A stretch of 64,000 nucleotides of DNA. It comes from Promethearchaeota archaeon (GTDB lineage: Archaea; Asgardarchaeota; Lokiarchaeia; Sigynarchaeales; SOKP01). Made by a program: the position numbers and the translations under genes. The notes below the pieces were generated by a model that was not told the DNA's origin, searched no databases, and saw only the letters and a list, made by a program, of their open reading frames with translations. Shown piece by piece: positions 44,557 through 53,929 of the stretch (position 1 is the stretch's first letter; the number at the start of each line of letters is the position of its first letter). The stretch spans positions 21,057 through 85,056 of the forward strand of contig JABXKC010000012.1 of the NCBI GenBank assembly GCA_013375495.1. Direction: 5' to 3'.

Positions 44557-44665
44557 TATTTTTCACTTCAATTCCAATCATTATTGAATATTAATAAGAT
44601 AGTATGATGTAAAACGATCAATTTACTCTTAAATCTTTTTCCTTTTAATTATAGAGCATCTACTT

Positions 44666-45253
44666 TTATATTTCTAATTTTTTTAGGATGAAATGTCGAG
44701 ATAAATGAAAATACAAGCCCAAAAAATAGAATAAAGAGATTAGAACAAATTCAAAAGCAAAAATAATAATAAAGGCCATCATAATTATGAAGAGTATTAC
44801 TTCAATTCCTAAACTTATTCTACTGCTGTAATATTTTGTATCAAAAAAGGATTCTGCTCTTTTATATTTAGATAAATATTCGGGTAAATTATCAAATTCG
44901 TCTTTTGTTATGAGTAACTTTAATCCAACTTGCTTTTTTTGAAAATACAAGAAGTTAGTTCCCCAATCAAAAGTGTCTATGATAATGTGTATAGAATAAG
45001 CTATACCACTAAACGTTAATATTGGCCAATTAATGATAATTCCAAGCACTAGTATTAGAAAACCTGGAATTATTGAATGAGAAATTAGCATTCTGTGATT
45101 GTGATTTGTAGCAAATTTAGCAAATAATACATCAAAATCACAAATAAAAGAAAATAAGACGATAAAAACGAAATCAAGTAAATTAAAGCTGTAAAAATAG
45201 TTTAAAATTGAAGCAAATATTATACCTACGGCAAAGTGACTGTTAATATGCAT
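44666..45253 (-). CDS. YdjM/DUF457-like membrane-bound hydrolase homologue
   Basis: 195 residues, four or five TM helices. The His/Asp motifs of the LexA-binding/metal-dependent hydrolase family are visible: M-H-I-N-S-H at the start, C-D-F-D-V-L-F near 38, H-N-H-R-M-L-I-S-H-S near 50-59 and Y-S-I-H-I-I-I-D-T-F-D-W-G near 86-98. These would form an intramembrane metal site. Biological role unknown for the family. It is 20 bases downstream of the PfkB gene, probably in one operon. Confidence 0.7.
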   Translation of the reverse strand: MHINSHFAVGIIFASILNYFYSFNLLDFVFIVLFSFICDFDVLFAKFATNHNHRMLISHSIIPGFLILVLGIIINWPILTFSGIAYSIHIIIDTFDWGTNFLYFQKKQVGLKLLITKDEFDNLPEYLSKYKRAESFFDTKYYSSRISLGIEVILFIIMMAFIIIFAFEFVLISLFYFLGLYFHLSRHFILKKLEI

Positions 45254-45273
45254 GTTATTGTCCTTAAAATGTT

Positions 45274-46263
45274 TTAAACGATATAATTCTTATTTCTAAC
45301 TCTTTTCATTACTTTAGTTTTAGTTTCAAATCCCTTAGGACCTTTTTTTTCAACTAAAAAAGATGCTGATGCTGAAGCGATATACGCTATTTCCTCTATC
45401 TTTTTCCAAGACATATCAGAATTTATTAATTCATATAAAAAAATAGCTAAATAAACATCCCCTGGACCAGTTTCATCTACAACTCTCTTAGGTTTATACG
45501 CAGGGATTTTTATGACAGCTTCTCCACATTTCATTATCATTGAACCTGCCTCTCCCATTGTCATTATGTATATCGCGTTATTATCAAAAATCTTACACCA
45601 ATCCATTATTTTTTTTGGGTCTTCTAGATTTGATAACAGCTTCATTTCAATTTCAGAACCTTTAAGAATTAATTTATCGCCTATCAGTCTAATTATTTTT
45701 TTTATATTTGTTAAAATAGATTCTTCTCTAATATATGATACTTTTCCAGCCTCATCAATGTTTCTAATAAACCCTTGTAAATCTATTCCAATATAAGCCT
45801 TTGGAAAATTTTCTAGTATTTTAAAAACATATTCATAAGAGATTTCATTACATAATGGAGCTAATACGATAATTTGGGGGGGATTTGAAAAAAAGAATTC
45901 AGGAATGTCCTCAAATATAAGATTTGGACTCCTAGATTTGAGCGTTAGCGTTCTAGAATGATCTAAATACTCAAGGATAAATTTTGTATTGGCAACCTCT
46001 AGCGATTTAATCCCTCTAAGATCGATATTGTTGTTATCAAATTTCTTTAGGAGGGATTTATCGAAGTTACGAGTTCCTAAATTTGATATAATCCTTATCT
46101 TCGCCGTCTTTTCATATTTTTTTAGAGATAAAGAACCAAAAGTAACACTTCCACCCAAAGATGGTTTTCTTATTTCCTTAAATCTAACAATGCTATCAAC
46201 TGCTAAGTGTCCGATAAAACAAATGTTGACATTTGATGTTGTATTTTTCTCGTGATTACCCAT
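45274..46263 (-). CDS. PfkB-family carbohydrate or nucleoside kinase
   Basis: 329 residues. The start has the I-C-F-I-G-H-L-A-V-D and G-G-S-V-T-F-G segments of the family, and D-E-T-G-P-G-D-V-Y-L-A (about 264-274) the anion-hole and catalytic Asp motif (Pro in place of Ala in G-A-G-D). Substrates of the family include ribose, adenosine, fructose 6-phosphate and inositol; none can be chosen here. Upstream of the YdjM-like gene on the same strand. Confidence 0.82.
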   Translation of the reverse strand: MGNHEKNTTSNVNICFIGHLAVDSIVRFKEIRKPSLGGSVTFGSLSLKKYEKTAKIRIISNLGTRNFDKSLLKKFDNNNIDLRGIKSLEVANTKFILEYLDHSRTLTLKSRSPNLIFEDIPEFFFSNPPQIIVLAPLCNEISYEYVFKILENFPKAYIGIDLQGFIRNIDEAGKVSYIREESILTNIKKIIRLIGDKLILKGSEIEMKLLSNLEDPKKIMDWCKIFDNNAIYIMTMGEAGSMIMKCGEAVIKIPAYKPKRVVDETGPGDVYLAIFLYELINSDMSWKKIEEIAYIASASASFLVEKKGPKGFETKTKVMKRVRNKNYIV

Positions 46264-46400
46264 GTTTTCTTCTTTTAATCTCTTATTATTGAAAAAACTT
46301 ATTTATTCATAATATTTGAAAATTTAAAATAGTCTTAGTATGAGAAGAGAAAATCGTTAAAATAATGGAGTAATTATTAAATTTTTATAAATTCTTTTAA

Positions 46401-47480
46401 TTAGGCTTGAGAAATTCTTTTATTTAACTCTAAAATTTTTTTATCTTTTTCATTTATCGTAGATTTTAATTTATTAATATTCTTTTGCAAATTTTCAACT
46501 AATTCTGCCATAGGGTTTCCCGAAATTTCAGTTGGTGAAATTGCTGATAATTTTAAATCCGCTATGAAGCGATCTTTTTCTCTTAGTTTGTTTTCGAGAT
46601 TTGTAATTTGTAATTCAAACTGACTAGTATCATCCTGTACTGCTTCCTTCTTCCCCGAACTGAGAGATTTTTGCATATTTTCTAGATCCTTTTTAAGCGT
46701 CTCATTCTCTTTTTTCAGCTCCTCTAAATCATTCTCGCTAAATTGATAACCCTGTCCTTCTAAGGCGCTTTTAAGTTCTGTTTTTTCCTGCTTTAACTTA
46801 TCAATTATTCGTTTATACTTTGTTAAATCCGATTGTAAGTCCTGGCACAATATTTCAAGTGGTTTTGAAGATGATTCTACAGGTAGAGGTTTAATGACTG
46901 AAGGTTCTGGTTGGGATACATCTACTACAAAATCCACAGGTTTAGTTCTTAATTTTTCAACCATTTCTTCATTTAACATCTCTATTTCTTTTGTTAAATC
47001 TGAAACTTTTATCTCCATATTTTGTATTATAGAATTTTTGTCTATAATTTGAGTTCTTAATTCGTCTACTAAGGCATTATTTAAAGAAGAGTCTGCTTGT
47101 ATTGGAGATCCTGCTGTTGCTTGTAAATTAGAAATTAATTTATCTTTAGCTTTAATTTCTCCGTCTTTTTCTAATAATAATTTTATCATACTTTTTACTT
47201 TACTTTCTAACTCGGTATTTTCCTGTGTTAATTCGCTCATTTTTATGTTTATTTCTGTTACTGCCTCATCTTTTTCTATTCTTAATTTTTCTTTTTCCTC
47301 GACAGCTTTTTTTAGTACATCCTCAGACTTCGTAATCAGCTCAATATTTTCAGTAATTTTACTCCGTAAAAGTTCGTTTTCTTTTTGTATATCTCCAATT
47401 ACCGAGGGAGTGTTTTCTGTTGACAATTTTTTTTTCCAAAGACTTATAAAATCCTCAACCTTCTCATTTTCCTCTGGCAT
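46401..47480 (-). CDS. Long coiled-coil protein
   Basis: About 359 residues, almost entirely heptad-patterned (Glu/Lys-rich, Leu/Ile at a/d positions) with two Pro/Ser-rich interruptions near 125 and 195-210. ATG at 47480 preferred over TTG at 47489. There is no TM or signal; it could be a cytoskeletal or scaffold protein. Low-complexity composition limits homology statements. A conserved A-G-S-P/A-I-S-P break is repeated at about 125 and 330. Confidence 0.6.
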   Translation of the reverse strand: MPEENEKVEDFISLWKKKLSTENTPSVIGDIQKENELLRSKITENIELITKSEDVLKKAVEEKEKLRIEKDEAVTEINIKMSELTQENTELESKVKSMIKLLLEKDGEIKAKDKLISNLQATAGSPIQADSSLNNALVDELRTQIIDKNSIIQNMEIKVSDLTKEIEMLNEEMVEKLRTKPVDFVVDVSQPEPSVIKPLPVESSSKPLEILCQDLQSDLTKYKRIIDKLKQEKTELKSALEGQGYQFSENDLEELKKENETLKKDLENMQKSLSSGKKEAVQDDTSQFELQITNLENKLREKDRFIADLKLSAISPTEISGNPMAELVENLQKNINKLKSTINEKDKKILELNKRISQA

Positions 47481-47524
47481 ATTTCTCAAAATTTTTTCTT
47501 TAATTTTAGTTTTTTTATTTTAAG

Positions 47525-48406
47525 TTATTTCATTAATATTCCGGAAAAATATCCAACGCAATATCCATATTCTCCTCTGACATCGGTACTAGTATAGTAC
47601 TTCAATAATTTGCCATTGCTGCAATTTAAATTCTTGCAAATCAATATTAATGTCGTTATCGTCTGTGCTCCACACACGGTTGTTTTGGAAGCAGCCAAAA
47701 GAGTTTTTTTTGAATCCAATTCTACAAAAGCATCAATAACGTCATGATCTATTTTTTTAAATTGATCTAGCTGCTCTCTATTAGACACATTTTTATGGGA
47801 CATATCTGATGAAGCTACTATGACAACATCTTTATTCAGAGCCTTAATTGATGTTGCTATATCATCTGCTAATGTTTCAAATACAGGGTAATCCTTTTTA
47901 CCCCCCATTTTTATAGTTACTATTTTTACATCTTTATTTTTCGCGCAATATTTAATGAAAGGTAGTTGTATTTCTATATTATGTTCTTGCTCCATAAATC
48001 CGGTAAATGCGGAAGAATCATCAACAATAATATCGCTAGTCCCAAGAATCTTCTGAGATAACTCGACATCGATCTCCAAGTTTCCTATTGGTGTTTCCCA
48101 AGCCCCATCTCCTAAAAGAGCGACTCCTCCATAACCTACATGATCTGTTCCTAATACTATAACTGTGTCTGGGATTTTCTCTTTAAATAAATGTAAATAG
48201 GTAAAGGCAGCACATCTTCCCGAGAAAGCATATCCCGCATGAGGAGATATTGCCCCAATTATTGATCTCGTTTCCTTATTTAGTGATTCAGGCAATTTAC
48301 CAGGTCCGAATTTGCTATCGTAAAAAGAAGACTCTAGGTCTTTTATTAGAACTTCTTTTCTACTAGGATACCAACTTCCCGCGTGTGATGCTTTTCTAAT
48401 AACCAT
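47525..48406 (-). CDS. MEMO1-family protein (AmmeMemoRadiSam system protein B)
   Basis: 293 residues, full length. The start R-K-A-S-H-A-G-S-W-Y-P, then I-S-P-H-A-G-Y-A-F-S-G, L-G-T-D-H-V, Q-E-H-N-I-E-I-Q-L-P-F and S-S-D-M-S-H are all the family's conserved motifs, including the His/Cys-like metal positions. The family has a dioxygenase-like fold; archaeal members often sit with a radical-SAM protein and an AMMECR1 protein, neither of which is here. GGGAAGGAGAT lies 4 bases before the ATG, one of the strongest ribosome-binding sites in the window, downstream of a TATA-like element (minus strand, 48440-48452). Confidence 0.9.
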   Translation of the reverse strand: MVIRKASHAGSWYPSRKEVLIKDLESSFYDSKFGPGKLPESLNKETRSIIGAISPHAGYAFSGRCAAFTYLHLFKEKIPDTVIVLGTDHVGYGGVALLGDGAWETPIGNLEIDVELSQKILGTSDIIVDDSSAFTGFMEQEHNIEIQLPFIKYCAKNKDVKIVTIKMGGKKDYPVFETLADDIATSIKALNKDVVIVASSDMSHKNVSNREQLDQFKKIDHDVIDAFVELDSKKTLLAASKTTVCGAQTITTLILICKNLNCSNGKLLKYYTSTDVRGEYGYCVGYFSGILMK

Positions 48407-48513
48407 ATTTATCTCCTTCCCATAAATAACATTTATTGAGAAATATATATACTTTCATCTGTTATTTTCTTAATTAAAAGAATTATTAAATTATTTTTAA
48501 TACATCTTATTAG

Positions 48514-49116
48514 ATGACTGACGAAAAAGAATCTCCTATTTCACTGGAGGATATAGACGAAAAAGACATCCCAGAAAAAATTCCAGCTAAATTTATCAAT
48601 AATCGCGTAATAGTTTTTAATCCTCTCTTTGCTTCGTATTTATATGTAAAACAAAAGTTTTTTGGGTCTCCTGTTGGGATAAGCAAACCTCGATTAGAAT
48701 ACTTTTCTAAACCTTCGGAACTCTCCTTAATAGAAGCGTTCTATTTGTTAAAAAACGATAAAATTACTATTTTCGACCCTAAATTAGATAAGTACTACTC
48801 ACATGATGAATTTTACGAAATAAGTAAAAAAAACCACCATAAATTTGAAGAAAAATTTGTTATTTATCAAGATTTAAGAAAAAAAGGGTACATCCCGCGT
48901 CCCGGTTTAAAGTTTGGTGCTGATTTTGTAGTATACAAAAAAGGACCGGGATTAGAGCACTCCCCGTTTATAGCTCATGTTTTGCCTCATGACGCAAAAA
49001 TAACCGCTATTGATATGGTTCGTGCAGGACGTTTGGCTACATCAGTAAGGAAGAAGTTCGTTATTGCTAATCCTCTAACTATGAGTTATTACTTCTTTGA
49101 ATGGTTCAAACCCTAA
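48514..49116 (+). CDS. endA: tRNA-splicing endonuclease
   Basis: 200 residues, the homotetramer-type length. The catalytic triad is visible: Tyr in L-R-K-K-G-Y-I-P-R-P-G-L-K-F-G-A-D-F-V-V-Y (about 130), His in H-S-P-F-I-A-H-V-L, and Lys in S-V-R-K-K-F-V-I-A near 185. It cuts the bulge-helix-bulge of intron-containing precursor tRNA. The N-terminal 25 residues are acidic and extra. Divergent from the MEMO gene by 107 bases and convergent with the second ATPase A subunit. Confidence 0.9.
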   Translation: MTDEKESPISLEDIDEKDIPEKIPAKFINNRVIVFNPLFASYLYVKQKFFGSPVGISKPRLEYFSKPSELSLIEAFYLLKNDKITIFDPKLDKYYSHDEFYEISKKNHHKFEEKFVIYQDLRKKGYIPRPGLKFGADFVVYKKGPGLEHSPFIAHVLPHDAKITAIDMVRAGRLATSVRKKFVIANPLTMSYYFFEWFKP

Positions 49117-49148
49117 ACCAGATAAAAAGAACAATTATTATAATTCTA

Positions 49149-50978
49149 CTACTTTTTTTGAGTTGTATAAACCAAACTCACTGAATCATTACTGATGTTC
49201 TTCTTTAGCTTTTCAATTGGCTTAAAATCTTCGTTTAGAACATAATGGCTAATTTGCATGATCTCATTGAGGACTTCGTTACATTTTCTATCGTTGAGTA
49301 TAAAACCTCGTTTTATAAGCGATTTGCTTTTATTATACAAGAGAAGAATGACCTTGATGAGACCTAGCATTTTTTTACTACTCGTAAAATTATCGATCTC
49401 GTTGAAAGCGTTTTGTATAAAAAAGGCATTTCTAATAAGATCTGCTATAAATAGTTCTAACTTTTGATCTTCAGCTAAATTTTTCTGCCCTAGCAGTTGA
49501 GTAATGTATTTTAAATCATTTTCTTTTGCTAATATCTCATTTACCTGCTTTCTACACTCAAACCAATCTAGTTTTATATCAAACCAATTTTCATCTGTTT
49601 TCTCCCACCAATCTACTAAGTATTCAGGATAATTTGAATAAGAATTAATCCAACTAATCGCGGGATAATGTTTCAGATAAGCTAATTTGGAATCTAGAGC
49701 CCATATTCCCTGAACAACGCGTTTCGTAGCAGATGTAACTGGCTCACTGAAATCGCCAGCAGGAGGTGATATAGAACCTATAATGGTTATGGACCCCTTT
49801 CTTCTTTTTCCGTTAGGATCGTGCCCTTGGGTCGTAAAAACACCAGCTCGTTCATAAAAACTTGATAATTTTGAGGGTAAATAAGCCGGATAGCCTTCTT
49901 CGGCAGGCATTTCCTCTAATAACCCCGATATCTCTCTTAAAGATTCTGCCCATCTTGAGATACTATCTGCAATAACCGCGACATCGTATCCCATATCTCT
50001 GTAATATTCTGCGATTGTTATACCTGAGAAAAGGCTTGCTTCTCGAGCAGACACGGGCATATTTGAAGTATTTACAATAAGAACGATGCGATCCAGTAAC
50101 GGTCTTCCAGTATCAGGATCAATCGTTTCAGTGAACTGTTTAAGGAAGTTGGCTATCTCATTCCCAGGTTCACCACACCCTATGAATACAATTAAATCTG
50201 CACTACAATACTTAGCAATGTTTTGTTGGATAATTGTTTTGCCTGTTCCAAATCCTCCTGGAACAGCAAATGTACCCCCTTTAGCTATGGGAAATAATAA
50301 ATCTATGATCCGCACACCAGTCAACAAAGGCTCGTTAGGTTGTTCTTTTTCGCTAAAAGGCTTTCTCTTTGTAACTGGCCATTTTTGTAGCATGCAAAAA
50401 GTTTCCGTTTTGTTATCGATTTTCAAACTATATATATCGTCAATAATGGTATAATCCCCTTCTTCTGCAATAAAAGACAATATGCCTGATTTTCCAGGTG
50501 GCACCATTATTTTATGGTATAAAGAAGAAGTTTCTTGAACCGTTCCAATCTCGTCACCACCAGACACGAAATCAGTTATTTTTCTGGTTGGAACAAATTG
50601 CCATTCTTTCGTTCTTGAAAGAGATGGGAATTCAAGTCCTTTATTTAATCTTCCTTCTTGAAAAAAATCGAAAGTAAGGTCTAGAGGTCGTTGTATTCCA
50701 TCAAAAACATTTGCTATTAACCCCGGGCCTAATTCCATAGACAAAGGCTCTTGTAGGTTAACAACCTTTTCGTTCAATTTAATACTGTTAGTGTTTTCAA
50801 AAGATTGAGCAATAATACGGTCCGAGTAGATTTGGATTACTTGACATAAGAAATTATGATTGCTTATTTTAATTAAATCATTAAGTCTGACAGCACTCTC
50901 CAATCCTTTTATTTCCACTAATGATCCGTTAACCGCAGAGATAAAACCCTCCTTGGATTCGTTAATAGCTACAACCAT
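49149..50978 (-). CDS. Second A-type ATPase A subunit (A2), altered GER motif
   Basis: 609 residues, colinear with the A subunit at 55963-57804. The P-loop G-G-F-G-T-G-K-T (241-248) is intact, but the catalytic G-C-G-E270-R-G-N-E motif reads G-C-G-E270-P271-G-N-E; in the F1 beta subunit the equivalent Arg contacts the gamma phosphate. A second change is D-S-I-S-R-W where D-S-T-S-R-W is normal (338-343). The rest, including the bulge domain and the [10 protein letters not shown] segment, is conserved, so the gene is not decaying. It is the last gene of the operon, after the small zinc-ribbon gene. It could form mixed A/A2 hexamers or a separate complex. Confidence 0.85.
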   Translation of the reverse strand: MVVAINESKEGFISAVNGSLVEIKGLESAVRLNDLIKISNHNFLCQVIQIYSDRIIAQSFENTNSIKLNEKVVNLQEPLSMELGPGLIANVFDGIQRPLDLTFDFFQEGRLNKGLEFPSLSRTKEWQFVPTRKITDFVSGGDEIGTVQETSSLYHKIMVPPGKSGILSFIAEEGDYTIIDDIYSLKIDNKTETFCMLQKWPVTKRKPFSEKEQPNEPLLTGVRIIDLLFPIAKGGTFAVPGGFGTGKTIIQQNIAKYCSADLIVFIGCGEPGNEIANFLKQFTETIDPDTGRPLLDRIVLIVNTSNMPVSAREASLFSGITIAEYYRDMGYDVAVIADSISRWAESLREISGLLEEMPAEEGYPAYLPSKLSSFYERAGVFTTQGHDPNGKRRKGSITIIGSISPPAGDFSEPVTSATKRVVQGIWALDSKLAYLKHYPAISWINSYSNYPEYLVDWWEKTDENWFDIKLDWFECRKQVNEILAKENDLKYITQLLGQKNLAEDQKLELFIADLIRNAFFIQNAFNEIDNFTSSKKMLGLIKVILLLYNKSKSLIKRGFILNDRKCNEVLNEIMQISHYVLNEDFKPIEKLKKNISNDSVSLVYTTQKK

Positions 50979-51012
50979 TTTTATATTCTCAATTTTTTTA
51001 CTATTTTAAAAA

Positions 51013-51552
51013 TTATAATGTTCGCGTTCCGCAGATTGGGCATTTTTTTATAGATTTGGGAATCGTCATCCCACAGGTTTTACATTTCTTGATTACTTCT
51101 TTTAATTCAAAATCCTTACCACATGTAGGGCACTTTTTCTTGTAACCAGTTATCATCATTCCGCAATTTTCGCATTTATTGATAAGAGATTTACGATACC
51201 TAAAATTTAGGTCCACATTTCTTAACTTTTTTTGCACTAATTCCTCAGAATCTGTTTCAATGTTCAATTCTAACTTTCTAGGAGGACGTTGATTTTTATT
51301 TCGTTTTTTATCAGGATATAGTTCTGAATAAATGGTTTTTGTTTTTGTTTTTCTAAAGATAGATCCAAGAACAATTGAAGACATACAAAAGAGGAGTAAT
51401 ATTGTAATAAAAGGATTAATCCCAATTATAGATAAAATGTAAAAGAGGAATACAACAAAAACTAAATAAATGATTAGAATTAATATTCTTACAAGTTTTC
51501 CTCTTTGGCGTACTGGTTTTTCCTTATAATCTCCCTTATTCTCGTTTTTCAT
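51013..51552 (-). CDS. Two-TM protein with two zinc ribbons, in the ATPase operon
   Basis: 179 residues. A basic start is followed by two closely spaced TM helices (about 21-65) and a basic linker. Two C-terminal zinc ribbons, C-x2-C-x10-C-x2-C each (C-E-N-C-G...C-P-T-C-G and C-K-T-C-G...C-P-I-C-G), are near copies, suggesting internal duplication. It lies 35 bases after the I-subunit gene and 34 bases before the A2 gene, so it belongs to the operon. It could be an assembly factor or a regulator of the enzyme; no family recognised. Confidence 0.7.
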   Translation of the reverse strand: MKNENKGDYKEKPVRQRGKLVRILILIIYLVFVVFLFYILSIIGINPFITILLLFCMSSIVLGSIFRKTKTKTIYSELYPDKKRNKNQRPPRKLELNIETDSEELVQKKLRNVDLNFRYRKSLINKCENCGMMITGYKKKCPTCGKDFELKEVIKKCKTCGMTIPKSIKKCPICGTRTL

Positions 51553-51587
51553 TGTATAATTTCCTACTTGAAAATCAAAATTATTAG

Positions 51588-53912
51588 TTACATATATTTT
51601 TTAGATACTAGTTTTTCTGCTTCAATTATGTCCTTTTGAGTTATTTTTGACTCGATTTCTTTGTCTATTTCTTCGGATATTACATCTTTAATGCTACTTA
51701 TCTTGAAATCTATTACTGAATATATATCGTCTGAATAGAACGGAATGTAGTTTAGACCACTACCTTGATAAAATTTAAAGAAAAATTCATAGAAATGAAG
51801 TCTGATAGCATTTATAAAGACTAATAATCCTTCTAGCAGAATTACAATCATATTCCCAAATACAGAACCTACGATATTAATAATATCGTTAACTATACCC
51901 TCACCTTGAACCAAATTACCCATTGCTGTGATTGCAACCATTAATGATATGTGTGCTAGGGCTAACGCTAGTAATCTTATATAAGACGCTATGTTACTCA
52001 TAATTGATAGGAGCGTTTCAAAAGTCTCCATTGTACCCTCTCCAATAAGGCCACCAAAAGATTCTTCACTCAAATAAGATATATGTAATATTTTACCTAA
52101 TGGTTTTAACACTATTAACAATAAACCGGGAATTAACGGTAACAAAATAGGGTAGGTAATAAATATAAAGTAACCAAACTGGAATATAACTTGAGGTTCT
52201 AACCAAGAATAAATATCAAATCCAAAAGTAAAAATTAGAATGGTTCCTCCAGTTAATAACAATATTTTCATTAAGGAATCAGTAAAACCTAAAAATTTTC
52301 TATTTTGTTTCCAATAATTTAAAAATTGAACGAACCAGCCCAAATTAATGTGAAACACTCCAACCAAGACAGCAAACTTAAAAACTGACATTATATTATC
52401 TAAAGGATTGTACAAAGTAATATTCAATATAGGAATCGTCATAGGCTCTAAATGCATGTAAACGGTACTAAATAACTTAATTTCATGCATTCCAAAAAAT
52501 TCCCCGTAGAGAAAACCAATTATTACTGCCCCAACACCACAATATAGAATGATCCAGCAAAAATTTAAAAAATCCTTTCCTTTTTTGTTTCTATAAACTA
52601 TCGCACCAACTAAACCTGCAATAATTAAGACAAGACCATGTCCAATATCTCCAAACATTATCCCAAACAAAATCGGAAATGTTATCGCAATAATAGGGGT
52701 AGGATCAATTTCTGAATACGCAGGAACCCCATACATTTTAGTAACTGTTTCAAAAGGTCTAACAAAGAAATTATTCCTCATGATAGTAGGAGCTGTATTT
52801 CTTAAATCTTTTTTTACTTTTTCCTTTTCTTTCACTGATGTTTCTTCTTTTGAAATTGTTCCTTCTTTTGCGTCTTTAGACTTCCCAGAAGGTACGTGAT
52901 CCTTATCTTCTTTCAGACTTACAAATTTACTTTTTGTAATATTGATTGAATCGATTGTAATTTTATCTTTAAATTTTTCAATTAACCCTTGTTGTATTTC
53001 TTTCTCTTTCCCTTTAGGTAGGTAAAAACTCAAACTTAATCGATTTAAGGATAGTTCTTCAAATTGATGTGAAACCCAGTTATATTCTTCTAAATTTTTC
53101 ACTATCTCATAGGCGGCAGCAAACAGAAGGAGGTGATCGTCTCTTATTCTATCTAATTCTATTTGATTTTTATTTAAAGATGTAATTACAAACTTGATTT
53201 CTTTTGCTATACGGGGAAAGTTTATACCATCAGAGAGTAAATACTTTTTTAGAATCGGTACCTCTTCAGCGTGAATTAGCCGTATCCTATCTCGAAATTC
53301 TTCCTCGTTTTCCTTAGGATGGATTATAAAAAACGCTATTCTATCATTACTTAAATAATCGTAATGAAGAAAATTTGGGAAATGTGAGAACTCAAAGATA
53401 TTTTCAATATTTTCTAAATTCTTTGCAAATGTTGTAAAGGCTTTAAACTCCAAAACTTTGAATTTCATTAATTTATCTCGCGTTAACTTGTATTTCTCCA
53501 AAAAGAGATAACTTCCATGGATTGTATTAATTTTTTCTAGCTCAATTTCAATAGAAGTGCGACTTTTTTTTAACTCGTTAATACGATTTGAATAGTAATT
53601 GATTTCATTTACGAGTTGGTTTATTAAATCGTTAATATCTTTCACTTCAAATTTTTTCCTCTCATCAGGTTCAATACTTAATTTCTGGAAATCAGATTCT
53701 GTAATATCAAGACTTTTAAATAAAGATTCTAAACTCTGACTTAATTTATTAATTCTCTCAAATAAAGCATCATTCTTTTCAAATTTCGCACTTTCTTCAG
53801 GTCTAGTTTTAATGTGAACTAAACTGAGTTGAGATAGATATTGTAGGAGGATATCCCTGTAATTTTGATTAATATTAACCCTAAATAATACCATTGCACT
53901 TTTTTCTGTCAT
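51588..53912 (-). CDS. atpI: A-type ATP synthase subunit I (a subunit)
   Basis: 774 residues. The N-terminal 360 residues are the cytosolic stator part with coiled coils; a charged linker (about 325-365) leads to seven or eight TM helices. The essential Arg lies in S-Y-I-R-L-L-A-L-A-L-A-H-I-S-L (about 645-659), at the rotor interface. The linker is unusually Lys/Glu-rich. It anchors the peripheral stalk formed by E and H and carries the ion half-channels. The D gene is 17 bases upstream, and the zinc-ribbon gene follows. Confidence 0.9.
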   Translation of the reverse strand: MTEKSAMVLFRVNINQNYRDILLQYLSQLSLVHIKTRPEESAKFEKNDALFERINKLSQSLESLFKSLDITESDFQKLSIEPDERKKFEVKDINDLINQLVNEINYYSNRINELKKSRTSIEIELEKINTIHGSYLFLEKYKLTRDKLMKFKVLEFKAFTTFAKNLENIENIFEFSHFPNFLHYDYLSNDRIAFFIIHPKENEEEFRDRIRLIHAEEVPILKKYLLSDGINFPRIAKEIKFVITSLNKNQIELDRIRDDHLLLFAAAYEIVKNLEEYNWVSHQFEELSLNRLSLSFYLPKGKEKEIQQGLIEKFKDKITIDSINITKSKFVSLKEDKDHVPSGKSKDAKEGTISKEETSVKEKEKVKKDLRNTAPTIMRNNFFVRPFETVTKMYGVPAYSEIDPTPIIAITFPILFGIMFGDIGHGLVLIIAGLVGAIVYRNKKGKDFLNFCWIILYCGVGAVIIGFLYGEFFGMHEIKLFSTVYMHLEPMTIPILNITLYNPLDNIMSVFKFAVLVGVFHINLGWFVQFLNYWKQNRKFLGFTDSLMKILLLTGGTILIFTFGFDIYSWLEPQVIFQFGYFIFITYPILLPLIPGLLLIVLKPLGKILHISYLSEESFGGLIGEGTMETFETLLSIMSNIASYIRLLALALAHISLMVAITAMGNLVQGEGIVNDIINIVGSVFGNMIVILLEGLLVFINAIRLHFYEFFFKFYQGSGLNYIPFYSDDIYSVIDFKISSIKDVISEEIDKEIESKITQKDIIEAEKLVSKKYM

Positions 53913-53929
53913 TTTTTAATCACTTCGAA

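Noticed and set aside
50086..50454. 122-codon plus-strand frame
   Set aside because: Antisense to the conserved nucleotide-binding region of the second A subunit; no independent support.
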